Of a stretch of DNA of 64,000 bases, positions 17,888 to 25,654 are shown piece after piece. The stretch's first letter is position 1. Each line of letters opens with the position of its first letter. The notes below the pieces were generated by a model. The model searched no databases and was not told the DNA's origin. It saw nothing but the letters and a program-made list of their open reading frames with translations. This stretch comes from Acidobacteriota bacterium. Its GTDB lineage: Bacteria > Acidobacteriota > Holophagae > Thermotomaculales > Thermotomaculaceae. Position numbers and translations under genes: made by a program. The stretch lies in assembly GCA_013151025.1 (NCBI GenBank), contig JAADJC010000065.1:18887-82886 (forward strand), given 5' to 3'.

Positions 17888-18178
17888 ATGAAAGAGAGTC
17901 TGATACAAAAAATGAAAGCATTATCAAACGAATGCAGGGTAGATCTAATGCTGGAATTGGCAAAGGCATCGGGACCGGTTTGTGTTGGTGAACTTGCCGA
18001 CTCCATCGGGGTTGCCGAAGCCAGGGTTTCCAGAGCGCTTCAAATTCTATCTTATGCGGGACTGATCGTGGCGGAACGCAGCGGCACTCGAGTTTTTTAT
18101 GATCTGAATTCAAATGACTGTGTCGCGATGTCTTTGTGCAAGTGCATGGTCGGTGCGGTGGAAATTCGCAAAAAATAA
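17888..18178 (+). CDS. ArsR-like winged-helix regulator
   Basis: This small DNA-binding protein of 96 residues has a winged helix: ECRVDLMLELAKASGPVCVG, then ELADSIGVAEARVSRALQIL (recognition helix) and the wing YAGLIVAERSGTRVFYDLN. The C-terminus contains CVAMSLCKCMVG, three cysteines that might hold a metal or cluster, but this is not established. It is the first gene of the hydrogenase operon, 33 bases ahead of hydC, and may control it by autoregulation. Confidence 0.8.
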   Translation: MKESLIQKMKALSNECRVDLMLELAKASGPVCVGELADSIGVAEARVSRALQILSYAGLIVAERSGTRVFYDLNSNDCVAMSLCKCMVGAVEIRKK

Positions 18179-18211
18179 AAACCTCAAAAAGCAAAGAATA
18201 AGGATGGTGAG

Positions 18212-18724
18212 ATGACCACAGGAACACGGGCGGTAGCGGACGAGTTGCAGGAAATTCTCTTGAACCATGAGAAGGACCGGACCCAGTTGCTGCCGATACT
18301 TGTTGATATCAACAAGTATTTCGGCCACATTGACAGCAATGCAATTATTGAAGTGAGCCGATACACAGGCGTTCCCATTGGAGAAATCCATGGGGTAATT
18401 ACCTTTTATTCATTTCTCGGCCAGAAAAAGCGCGGACGGTTTGTGATTCGCCTCTGCCGTACGATCAGTTGTGATATTGCGGGAAAGGATCAGATTGTTC
18501 GGGTGCTGGAAAAGGAGTTAGGTATCCATTTCGGCGAAACGACTGACGACGGAGTGTTCAGTCTGGAGTATACAAATTGTATTGGAATGTGTGACAACCC
18601 CCCCGCAATGCTCATCAATGACAAGGTATACGGGGGTCTTACGCCGGAACGGGTTGTAGATATCCTGGATTCATTCAAGCTTTCGGAGTACCAGGACATG
18701 TTCGGCTATGGCGGTGTGGAATGA
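18212..18724 (+). CDS. hydC: NuoE-like hydrogenase subunit HydC
   Basis: HydC is the small [2Fe-2S] subunit of trimeric HydABC hydrogenases, homologous to NuoE. A helical N-terminal part is followed by a thioredoxin-like domain whose four cysteine ligands are visible: CRTISC (Cys-x4-Cys) and CIGMC (Cys-x3-Cys). The phrase GVPIGEIHGVITFYSFL is typical of the family. The gene is cotranscribed with hydB, whose start overlaps its stop (ATGA). It likely passes electrons near the flavin of HydB. Confidence 0.92.
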   Translation: MTTGTRAVADELQEILLNHEKDRTQLLPILVDINKYFGHIDSNAIIEVSRYTGVPIGEIHGVITFYSFLGQKKRGRFVIRLCRTISCDIAGKDQIVRVLEKELGIHFGETTDDGVFSLEYTNCIGMCDNPPAMLINDKVYGGLTPERVVDILDSFKLSEYQDMFGYGGVE

Positions 18725-19890
18725 AAAACGAGAAGAAAAAGATTCTGTTTGGTGAGTTTGTGACAGGGGCCGGCCTGGCCCGGGCACTTGAAATGGGTGC
18801 CGGGAAGGTTGTGGATGAGGTAAAAGCTTCCAAACTGAGAGGCCGTGGGGGTGCGGGTTTTCCCACCGGATTGAAGTGGGAATTGACTGCAAAGCAGGAA
18901 TCGGACGAAAAATTTGTGATTTGTAATGCGGATGAGGGAGAACCCGGAACATTCAAAGACAGGCTCCTCTTGATGGAGCAACCGGAAAAGATACTGGAAG
19001 GGATGGCAATTGCCGGATTTGCTATCGGTGCCGCCCGGGGATTTGTATACCTTCGGGGTGAATACATTTACCTGAGAAAGATTTTAGAGGATGCTATTGT
19101 TTCCATGACGGAAAGGAATTTTCTCGGCAAGAATATACAGGACAGTGATTTTTCGTTTGATGTTGAAATTTTTCTTGGAGCCGGTGCCTACGTTTGCGGA
19201 GAAGAGTTCGCGTTGATTTCGTCCATGAACGGCTACCGGGGTGAGCCGCGAAACAAACCGCCATATCCCAGTGAGGTGGGGTTCCGGGATAAGCCGACAG
19301 TTGTGAACAATGTGGAAACCCTCTGCTATGTGCCTTACATCGTGACAAAAGGGTCGGAGTGGTTCAAAGAACACGGAACACAGGCATCCACCGGCACAAA
19401 GCTTTTTTCGGTTTCCGGCGATGTGAAACACCCGGGAGTGTATGAGCTGGAACTGGGAATTACAGTGAATCAATTGCTGACTGAGGTGAGCGGCGAAGGT
19501 GCAAAATCAGTCCAGGTCGGCGGGGCCTCCGGTCTTAATGTAGCTGAAAAGGATTTTGATAAACCTATTTGCTTTGAGGGGCTGCCGCCAGGCGGGTCTA
19601 TCATTGTATTTAACCATAAGCGGGATATGCTTCACGTACTGAAAAACTTCATGGAATTTTTTGTGGAGGAGTCCTGTGGTCAGTGCACACCTTGCCGGGA
19701 AGGAAATTACCGGCTGTTGGAAGGGGTGAAAATGCTGGAGAAAGGGGAGTGTTCGGTTCGGTATCTGAAAGAACTTGAGGCGCTCTGTGATGTCATGAAA
19801 GATTCTGCAAAATGCGGGCTTGGGCAGACTTCTCCCAATGCATTTCTGTCCATTGTTGAAAACTTCAAAACTGAAATTCTGTACCGGTGA
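18721..19890 (+). CDS. hydB: NuoF-like hydrogenase subunit HydB, short form
   Basis: The protein contains the NuoF core only: the FMN/NAD(H)-binding region with GRGGAGFPTG (41-50) and CNADEGEPGTFKDR, a soluble-ligand-binding beta-grasp part, and a C-terminal [4Fe-4S] site with Cys319, Cys322, Cys325 (SCGQCTPCREG) and Cys365. Classical bifurcating HydB proteins, at about 600 residues, add an N-terminal thioredoxin-like [2Fe-2S] domain and a C-terminal two-cluster ferredoxin domain. Both are absent from this 389-residue protein. NADH oxidation is its expected role. Ferredoxin coupling is therefore uncertain. Confidence 0.93.
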   Translation: MKNEKKKILFGEFVTGAGLARALEMGAGKVVDEVKASKLRGRGGAGFPTGLKWELTAKQESDEKFVICNADEGEPGTFKDRLLLMEQPEKILEGMAIAGFAIGAARGFVYLRGEYIYLRKILEDAIVSMTERNFLGKNIQDSDFSFDVEIFLGAGAYVCGEEFALISSMNGYRGEPRNKPPYPSEVGFRDKPTVVNNVETLCYVPYIVTKGSEWFKEHGTQASTGTKLFSVSGDVKHPGVYELELGITVNQLLTEVSGEGAKSVQVGGASGLNVAEKDFDKPICFEGLPPGGSIIVFNHKRDMLHVLKNFMEFFVEESCGQCTPCREGNYRLLEGVKMLEKGECSVRYLKELEALCDVMKDSAKCGLGQTSPNAFLSIVENFKTEILYR

Positions 19891-19898
19891 GGTTAGAT

Positions 19899-21698
19899 AT
19901 GAGTGAAATGATTCCTGTTCAGATTGATGATATTACCTGTGAAGTAGAAAAGGGAACCACCATCCTGCAGGCGTGCAAATGCGCCGGGCTGCGGGTACCC
20001 ACTCTCTGTCACCACCCGGACCTTGAGGTGGCGGGCATTTGCAGAATATGTGTGGTGGAAGTAGAGGGAATGAGTGGCCTTCAGGCTGCATGCGCCTTCC
20101 CGATTCGCCAGCCGATTAAGGTTCGCACCAATTCTCCCCGGGTGCGTCGCGCCCGTCGGGTGAATCTGGATCTGATACTCTCGGAGCATTATGGGGACTG
20201 TTACACCTGCACTCGTAACGGAACATGTGAACTTCAGGATCTGGCCAGGGAATATGGTGTGGATCGATACCGATATCCCAGCACGACAGCTCCAAAATTT
20301 AGAATTGACCGTTCCACGGCAATTGTGAGGGATCAGAATAAGTGTATTTCCTGTAAGCGATGCATTCGCACCTGCATTGACCTCCAACAGGTATCGGCAT
20401 TGGAAACGGCAAACCGGGGTCATGATGTTTTGATCCAAACTGCATTTAATAAACCGATTTCTGAAGTGGTTTGCATCAACTGCGGACAATGTATCAACCG
20501 TTGCCCGACAGGCGCCCTCCGTTCCAATATGCCCAATGAATTAATCTGGCAGGCAATTGATGATCCTGAAAAGCATGTGATCATTCAGACCGCCCCAAGC
20601 CCAAGGGCTGCAATCGGCGAGGAATTTGGTTACGAACCAGGTACATCGGTAACAAAAAAGCTGAATGCGGCCCTTCGAAGAGTAGGATTTGACAGCATTT
20701 TTGACACAAATTTTGCGGCGGATCTCACCATTATGGAAGAGGGAACAGAATTGTTGACGCGGTTGAAAAAGGCACTGGTAGATGGGGATTCTTCCGTTAA
20801 GGTGCCGATGTTTACTTCCTGCTCACCCGGCTGGGTCAAATACATTGAGCACTACTATCCGGAATATCTGGACCATCTGTCCACATGCAAGAGTCCCCAA
20901 CAGATGTTCGGAGCCATTTTGAAAACCTATTATGCAAAAAAGATAGGAGTTAATCCAGATAAGATGGTTGTAGTGGCATTGATGCCCTGTGTGGCAAAGA
21001 AATTTGAATGTAACCGCCCGGAAATGACTGACAGTGGTGGGAAAGATGTGGATTTTGGTCTGACAACCCGTGAGATGGCGGTTTTGATTAAGGAATCCGG
21101 TATCCATCTGAAGGATTTACCGGATGAGGATTTTGATCATCCCCTTGGACTAGGTTCCGGAGCCGGGTTGATTTTCGGCGCTACCGGCGGGGTAATGGAA
21201 GCAGCAATTCGCAGCGTGTACGAAATTGTAACGGGGCGACCGGTACCCTTCAAGGGCCTGGATGTAACTCCGATTCGTGGAATGGAAGGAATCCGCGATG
21301 CGGCTTTGACAATTGAAAACCCCCTGCCCGAATACCAGTGGCTGGACGGCATAACCCTGAAGGTGGCGGTGGCACATGGCACTGCCAATGCCAAGTTGCT
21401 GATGGAAAGACTCAAAGAAGGAACTCTGGACTATCATTTTATTGAAGTGATGGCCTGCCCCGGCGGATGCCTGGGCGGCGGTGGCCAGCCGATTCCGACA
21501 TCCCCGGAAATCAGGGCCGCACGGGCCCGGGCAATCTACGCGGAAGACCACGAGCTTGTATTGAGAAAATCTCACGAGAACCCGGAAATTAACCAACTGT
21601 ACGCAGAGTTCCTGGGCGAACCCCTGGGGCATTTGTCCCATAAATTGCTGCATACCCACTACACCCCGAGAGGGCGGTTTTTTCTGGAGGGAATTTGA
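19899..21698 (+). CDS. hydA: [FeFe]-hydrogenase catalytic subunit HydA
   Basis: Domains in order are a [2Fe-2S] ferredoxin fold (Cys37, 48, 51, 65), a His-ligated [4Fe-4S] site (His97, Cys101, 104, 110), two [4Fe-4S] clusters (Cys149-159 and Cys192-202), then the H-cluster domain. The H-cluster motifs are L1 TSCSPGWVKYIE (about 306), L2 MPCVAKKFE (362) and L3 EVMACPGGCLGGGGQP (516). A C-terminal small-subunit domain follows. This is the trimeric NADH-linked class. The ATG at 19899 is preferred because GGTGAGG lies six bases upstream. A GTG at 19887 that overlaps the hydB stop is possible. Confidence 0.96.
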   Translation: MSEMIPVQIDDITCEVEKGTTILQACKCAGLRVPTLCHHPDLEVAGICRICVVEVEGMSGLQAACAFPIRQPIKVRTNSPRVRRARRVNLDLILSEHYGDCYTCTRNGTCELQDLAREYGVDRYRYPSTTAPKFRIDRSTAIVRDQNKCISCKRCIRTCIDLQQVSALETANRGHDVLIQTAFNKPISEVVCINCGQCINRCPTGALRSNMPNELIWQAIDDPEKHVIIQTAPSPRAAIGEEFGYEPGTSVTKKLNAALRRVGFDSIFDTNFAADLTIMEEGTELLTRLKKALVDGDSSVKVPMFTSCSPGWVKYIEHYYPEYLDHLSTCKSPQQMFGAILKTYYAKKIGVNPDKMVVVALMPCVAKKFECNRPEMTDSGGKDVDFGLTTREMAVLIKESGIHLKDLPDEDFDHPLGLGSGAGLIFGATGGVMEAAIRSVYEIVTGRPVPFKGLDVTPIRGMEGIRDAALTIENPLPEYQWLDGITLKVAVAHGTANAKLLMERLKEGTLDYHFIEVMACPGGCLGGGGQPIPTSPEIRAARARAIYAEDHELVLRKSHENPEINQLYAEFLGEPLGHLSHKLLHTHYTPRGRFFLEGI

Positions 21699-23086
21699 TA
21701 GAGGCAAAAACAGGGTTTATCGACCATTCGCAAATTCTGCATGTTCTGGAAAATTCCTCGTCTCCGGATCGCGGCGAGGTTGCGGAAATTCTGTCACATG
21801 CCCTGGAAATGAAGGGAATTTCCGCAGGGGAAACGGAACGCCTGCTGATGGTGGAAGACAATGAGCTGATTGACGAAATATGCCGAACTGCCAATCGGAT
21901 AAAAAACGAAATCTACGGCCGGCGGCTGGTACTGTTTGCGCCGTTGTATGTTTCCAACCTGTGTAAGAATGATTGTCTGTACTGCGCGTTCAGAACGACA
22001 AACACCTCAATAGCCAGGCGTACCTTGAGCCTGGATGAGATCCGGAAGGAAACAGAGAACCTGGTTTCTCAGGGCCATAAGCGGTTGCTTTTAGTGTCGG
22101 GAGAAGGACTGGGAGAGAGCGCACTGAACTATTTCATCAAGGCGATTGAAACCATTTACGACGTGAAAATCGGAAATGGAGAAATCCGGCGCATCAATAT
22201 CAACATTGCGTCACTTTCCGTAGATGGGTTTAGGCAGTTGAAGGCTGCAAAAATCGGCACTTACCAGTTGTTTCAGGAAACCTATCACTATAATATGTAC
22301 AAGAAGATGCACCGATCCGGTCCCAAGGCCAATTATGTGAACCACTTGACTGCTATTGACCGTGCAATGGAAGCGGGAATTGACGATGTAGGGGTGGGTG
22401 TGCTGTTCGGCCTGGCGGATTATCGCTTCGAGATCATGGCGTTGTTGCAGCATGTTCGCCATCTGGAGGAAAGGTTCGGTGTCGGTCCTCACACAATTTC
22501 TATTCCCCGGATCGAACCGGCTGAAGGTTCGGACGTGTCCCTGAGCCCCCCCCATGCTGTTAACGACAGAGATTTCAGGAAAATCATCGCGATTTTACGG
22601 GTTTCTGTGCCGTATACGGGGATGATTCTCAGCACTCGGGAGACTGCAAAGATGAGACGCGCGGCATTTTTCCTTGGCATTTCCCAGATTAGTGCCGGTT
22701 CGAGAACAAATCCCGGCGGATACTCGGAAGATGATTCAGGAGCCCAATTTTCGCTGGGAGACCACCGGAGCCTGGATGAGGTCATTGCGGATATCGCAGG
22801 CCATGGCTATATTCCATCATTTTGTACCGGGTGTTACCGGCTGGGACGGACAGGGGTGGATTTCATGGACCTTGCAAAACCGGGGCTGATTCAACTGTAT
22901 TGTCTTCCCAACGCGTTGACTACGTTTAAGGAGTACCTTGAAGACTATGCGACTGCTGAAACAAAGGTTGCCGGTGAAGCTGTTATTGAGGAGCAACTGG
23001 CAAACATTCCATCCGATGAAGTACGGAAAAAAACAGTTGGAAGCTTACGGGAAATAGAATCGGGTAAGCGGGACCTCTATTTGTAG
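21695..23086 (+). CDS. hydG: [FeFe]-hydrogenase H-cluster maturase HydG
   Basis: HydG is a radical-SAM tyrosine lyase that makes the CO and CN- ligands of the H-cluster. The SAM-cluster cysteines are Cys90, 94 and 97 in SNLCKNDCLYCAFR. The ThiH/HydG C-terminal auxiliary cluster region reads FCTGCYRLGRTGVDFM followed by LYCLPNALTTFKEYL. The length of 463 fits. The start is a TTG that overlaps the hydA stop, with GGAGG in front. HydE, the third usual maturase, is not encoded in the window. Confidence 0.95.
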   Translation: MIEAKTGFIDHSQILHVLENSSSPDRGEVAEILSHALEMKGISAGETERLLMVEDNELIDEICRTANRIKNEIYGRRLVLFAPLYVSNLCKNDCLYCAFRTTNTSIARRTLSLDEIRKETENLVSQGHKRLLLVSGEGLGESALNYFIKAIETIYDVKIGNGEIRRININIASLSVDGFRQLKAAKIGTYQLFQETYHYNMYKKMHRSGPKANYVNHLTAIDRAMEAGIDDVGVGVLFGLADYRFEIMALLQHVRHLEERFGVGPHTISIPRIEPAEGSDVSLSPPHAVNDRDFRKIIAILRVSVPYTGMILSTRETAKMRRAAFFLGISQISAGSRTNPGGYSEDDSGAQFSLGDHRSLDEVIADIAGHGYIPSFCTGCYRLGRTGVDFMDLAKPGLIQLYCLPNALTTFKEYLEDYATAETKVAGEAVIEEQLANIPSDEVRKKTVGSLREIESGKRDLYL

Positions 23087-23097
23087 GAGGCATTGTA

Positions 23098-24456
23098 ATG
23101 GTAAATGATAGAAAAGCGGATGTCAATCTGGCGGGGATTCATACAAGACAGGCACGGAAGAACTTTCCTTTATCCCGTGCCATGCCCTTTCCGGAATTGA
23201 TTCATTCACTTTTTCAGGTGAAACTGGCCTGCCTGGAAACGAATAATCGTTTGGGATATCTGGCTGAACAGGTCTATATCCCATGTCGGGATGCAATTCG
23301 GGAAGGGTTGGACGGGAAACTGGACAGCAATTTTGATGTGACACTCTTCCAGGGTGGCGCAGGCACCTCTCTGAACATGACAGTGAACGAGGTGGTGGCG
23401 AACCGGGCGTTGCAGCTTTCCGGTAAGCCTGTTGGCCTGTGGGAAGCAATTCATCCCATTCTCCACGTGAATCTCCACCAATCCACAAATGATGTGGTCC
23501 CCACCGCCGGTCGGGTGGCCGCAATTACCTTGGTATACCGTCTGGAAAAAGCGGTGTTATTGCTGCAGGAGGCGTTGCAACGAAAAGAACACCAGTTCGA
23601 AAATGTTGTAAAACCCGGCCGTACCCAGTTCCAGGAAGCATTTCCCATTACGCTTGGGCGGGAATTTTCTGCCTATGCATCTGCTGTTGCAAGGGACAGG
23701 TGGCGAGTATCCAAGCTGGTGGAGCGCCTCAGGGAAGTAAATCTCGGCGGAACAGCTATTGGAACCGGTGCCCTGGCGCCCCGTAAATACATTCTCCAGG
23801 TGGTAGATACGTTAAAACAGATTACGGGGTTTCCGTTAGCCCGGTTTGAAAACCTGGTGGACGGGACCCAGAATACAGATATACCGGTGGAAGTTCATGG
23901 GATTCTGACGGCACTGGCAACCACTCTAATCAAGATTTCCGGGGACTTGCGTTTGATGTCTTCCGGGCCGGAGCATGGTTTCGGAGAAATCAGGCTCCCT
24001 GAGGTCCAGCCGGGTTCTTCCATCATGCCCGGCAAAGTGAACCCGGTGATCCCTGAATTTGCGACTGCATGCGCCCTTCGGGTTACAGCCAACCATCAGT
24101 TGCTGACCGCAGCGGCAGCCATGGGCAGCCTGGAGCTGAACCCGTTCGGGTTGGTGATAGTCCATGGACTACTGGAGTCCTGTACGTTTCTGATCAATGG
24201 GGTGCAACAACTGGCTTCCTGTGTGGATGGGATTGAAGCAAGAACCGGGAATTCTTTTTCCGTTGCACGGAGTGATTCAATTGTGACCCATGTAATCGCG
24301 GGAAAATTCGGATACGACAGGGCAGGACAGATTTGCAGGGCAGCTCATGAAGCAGGGGAAAAGGTGGTGGAATATGTACTGAGGGCCGACCTGATTTCCA
24401 AAGCGGAGCTGGACAAGCTGTTATCACCTGAAAATATCCTGAAACTGGGATTTTGA
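23098..24456 (+). CDS. aspartate ammonia-lyase-like protein in the hyd operon
   Basis: This is a member of the aspartase/fumarase superfamily with the signature GSSIMPGKVNPVIPEFA and the substrate motifs HQSTNDVVPTAGR and KPGRTQFQEAFP. At 452 residues it is complete. TAGGAGG precedes the ATG. Lyases of this type are found between hydG and hydF in other bacteria. They may release ammonia, which could supply the bridging amine of the H-cluster, but that link is inference. Aspartate is the likeliest substrate; fumarate hydration or another amine cannot be excluded. Confidence 0.85.
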   Translation: MVNDRKADVNLAGIHTRQARKNFPLSRAMPFPELIHSLFQVKLACLETNNRLGYLAEQVYIPCRDAIREGLDGKLDSNFDVTLFQGGAGTSLNMTVNEVVANRALQLSGKPVGLWEAIHPILHVNLHQSTNDVVPTAGRVAAITLVYRLEKAVLLLQEALQRKEHQFENVVKPGRTQFQEAFPITLGREFSAYASAVARDRWRVSKLVERLREVNLGGTAIGTGALAPRKYILQVVDTLKQITGFPLARFENLVDGTQNTDIPVEVHGILTALATTLIKISGDLRLMSSGPEHGFGEIRLPEVQPGSSIMPGKVNPVIPEFATACALRVTANHQLLTAAAAMGSLELNPFGLVIVHGLLESCTFLINGVQQLASCVDGIEARTGNSFSVARSDSIVTHVIAGKFGYDRAGQICRAAHEAGEKVVEYVLRADLISKAELDKLLSPENILKLGF

Positions 24457-24457
24457 T

Positions 24458-25642
24458 ATGGCAGGCACACCAAAATCAAATCGACCTCACATTGCAATAT
24501 TCGGTCGGCGGAATGTCGGCAAATCATCCCTGATCAATGCGATAACATCTCAGAATTTATCAATTGTTTCCGACACGCCGGGCACTACCACTGACCCGGT
24601 GGAAAAAGCGATGGAGTTGCTGCCATTCGGGCCGGTGGTACTCATTGATACTGCCGGGCTGGATGATGAGGGTGAACTGGGGCGGTTGCGGACGAAACGG
24701 TCAGTGGATATTCTGCATAAGACGGATATAGCCATATTGGTTGTAGATGGGGAGGTTGACCCCGGTGACCGGCAGATGATGGAGAAATTGGATACGCTGG
24801 GGATTCCATTTATTCTGGTTTTTAACAAGTGTGACACAGAATCTTTTTCGGAAAAAACCTGCAGGAAATTGGAAGGCCTGCCTGTCAGCTCGGAAAGCGG
24901 AGAAGGGGTGGCACAGTTGAAAGAACGCCTCCTGGACATTCTGAAGGACTGGGCGGAAACAGCAGCTCATTCTCTTACAGCAGGTCTTGTTACTCCCGGT
25001 GGGTTGGCAGTACTGGTTGTGCCCATTGACAGTGAGGCGCCGGCCGGCAGGTTGATTCTGCCTCAGGTTCAGGTGATTCGGGACATTCTGGACAATGACG
25101 CTCTCTGCATAGTAATGAAAGAAAGAGAATTGGGCCATGGGCTCAGGTTACTGGGTAGAAATCCCGATATTGTGATTACCGATTCCCAGGCTTTCCTGAA
25201 GGTTGCGGCGGATGTTCCGGACGATGTGTCTATGACCTCATTTTCCATTCTCTTTGCCAGGCAGAAGGGGGATCTGGCAACGCTGGCAACGGGGGCCCGG
25301 GCGATTGAACACCTTCAGGATGGTGACACGGTGCTAATTTCGGAAGCCTGTACCCACCACGCGGTGGGAGATGATATCGGGACGGTAAAAATACCCCGGT
25401 TATTGCGGCAATTTACCGGAAAACAGCTTCATTTCAGGTATGCTAAGGGGAAATATTTTGAAATGGAAGATGATGCGGCGCTTGTAATTCATTGCGGCGG
25501 CTGTATGCTCAATCGACAGGCGATGATTTCCAGAATAAACCAGAGCCGGGGAAGGCAAGTGCCAATGACAAACTACGGTATGGCAATCGCATTTACCCTT
25601 GGGCTGTTTGAGCGGGCACTGCGACCTTTCGAGTTGTCCTGA
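24458..25642 (+). CDS. hydF: H-cluster assembly GTPase HydF
   Basis: HydF is the scaffold on which the di-iron subcluster is completed before transfer to HydA. An N-terminal GTPase domain has the P-loop GRRNVGKSSLI, switch region DTPGTTTDPVEKAM, DTAGLDDEGEL and NKCD. The C-terminal cluster domain has SEACTHHAVGDDIGTVKI and HCGGCMLNRQAM, the conserved cysteines that bind [4Fe-4S]. The length of 394 is normal. The gene starts one base after the lyase stop and closes the operon. Confidence 0.96.
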   Translation: MAGTPKSNRPHIAIFGRRNVGKSSLINAITSQNLSIVSDTPGTTTDPVEKAMELLPFGPVVLIDTAGLDDEGELGRLRTKRSVDILHKTDIAILVVDGEVDPGDRQMMEKLDTLGIPFILVFNKCDTESFSEKTCRKLEGLPVSSESGEGVAQLKERLLDILKDWAETAAHSLTAGLVTPGGLAVLVVPIDSEAPAGRLILPQVQVIRDILDNDALCIVMKERELGHGLRLLGRNPDIVITDSQAFLKVAADVPDDVSMTSFSILFARQKGDLATLATGARAIEHLQDGDTVLISEACTHHAVGDDIGTVKIPRLLRQFTGKQLHFRYAKGKYFEMEDDAALVIHCGGCMLNRQAMISRINQSRGRQVPMTNYGMAIAFTLGLFERALRPFELS

Positions 25643-25654
25643 AACGTGCAGCCG

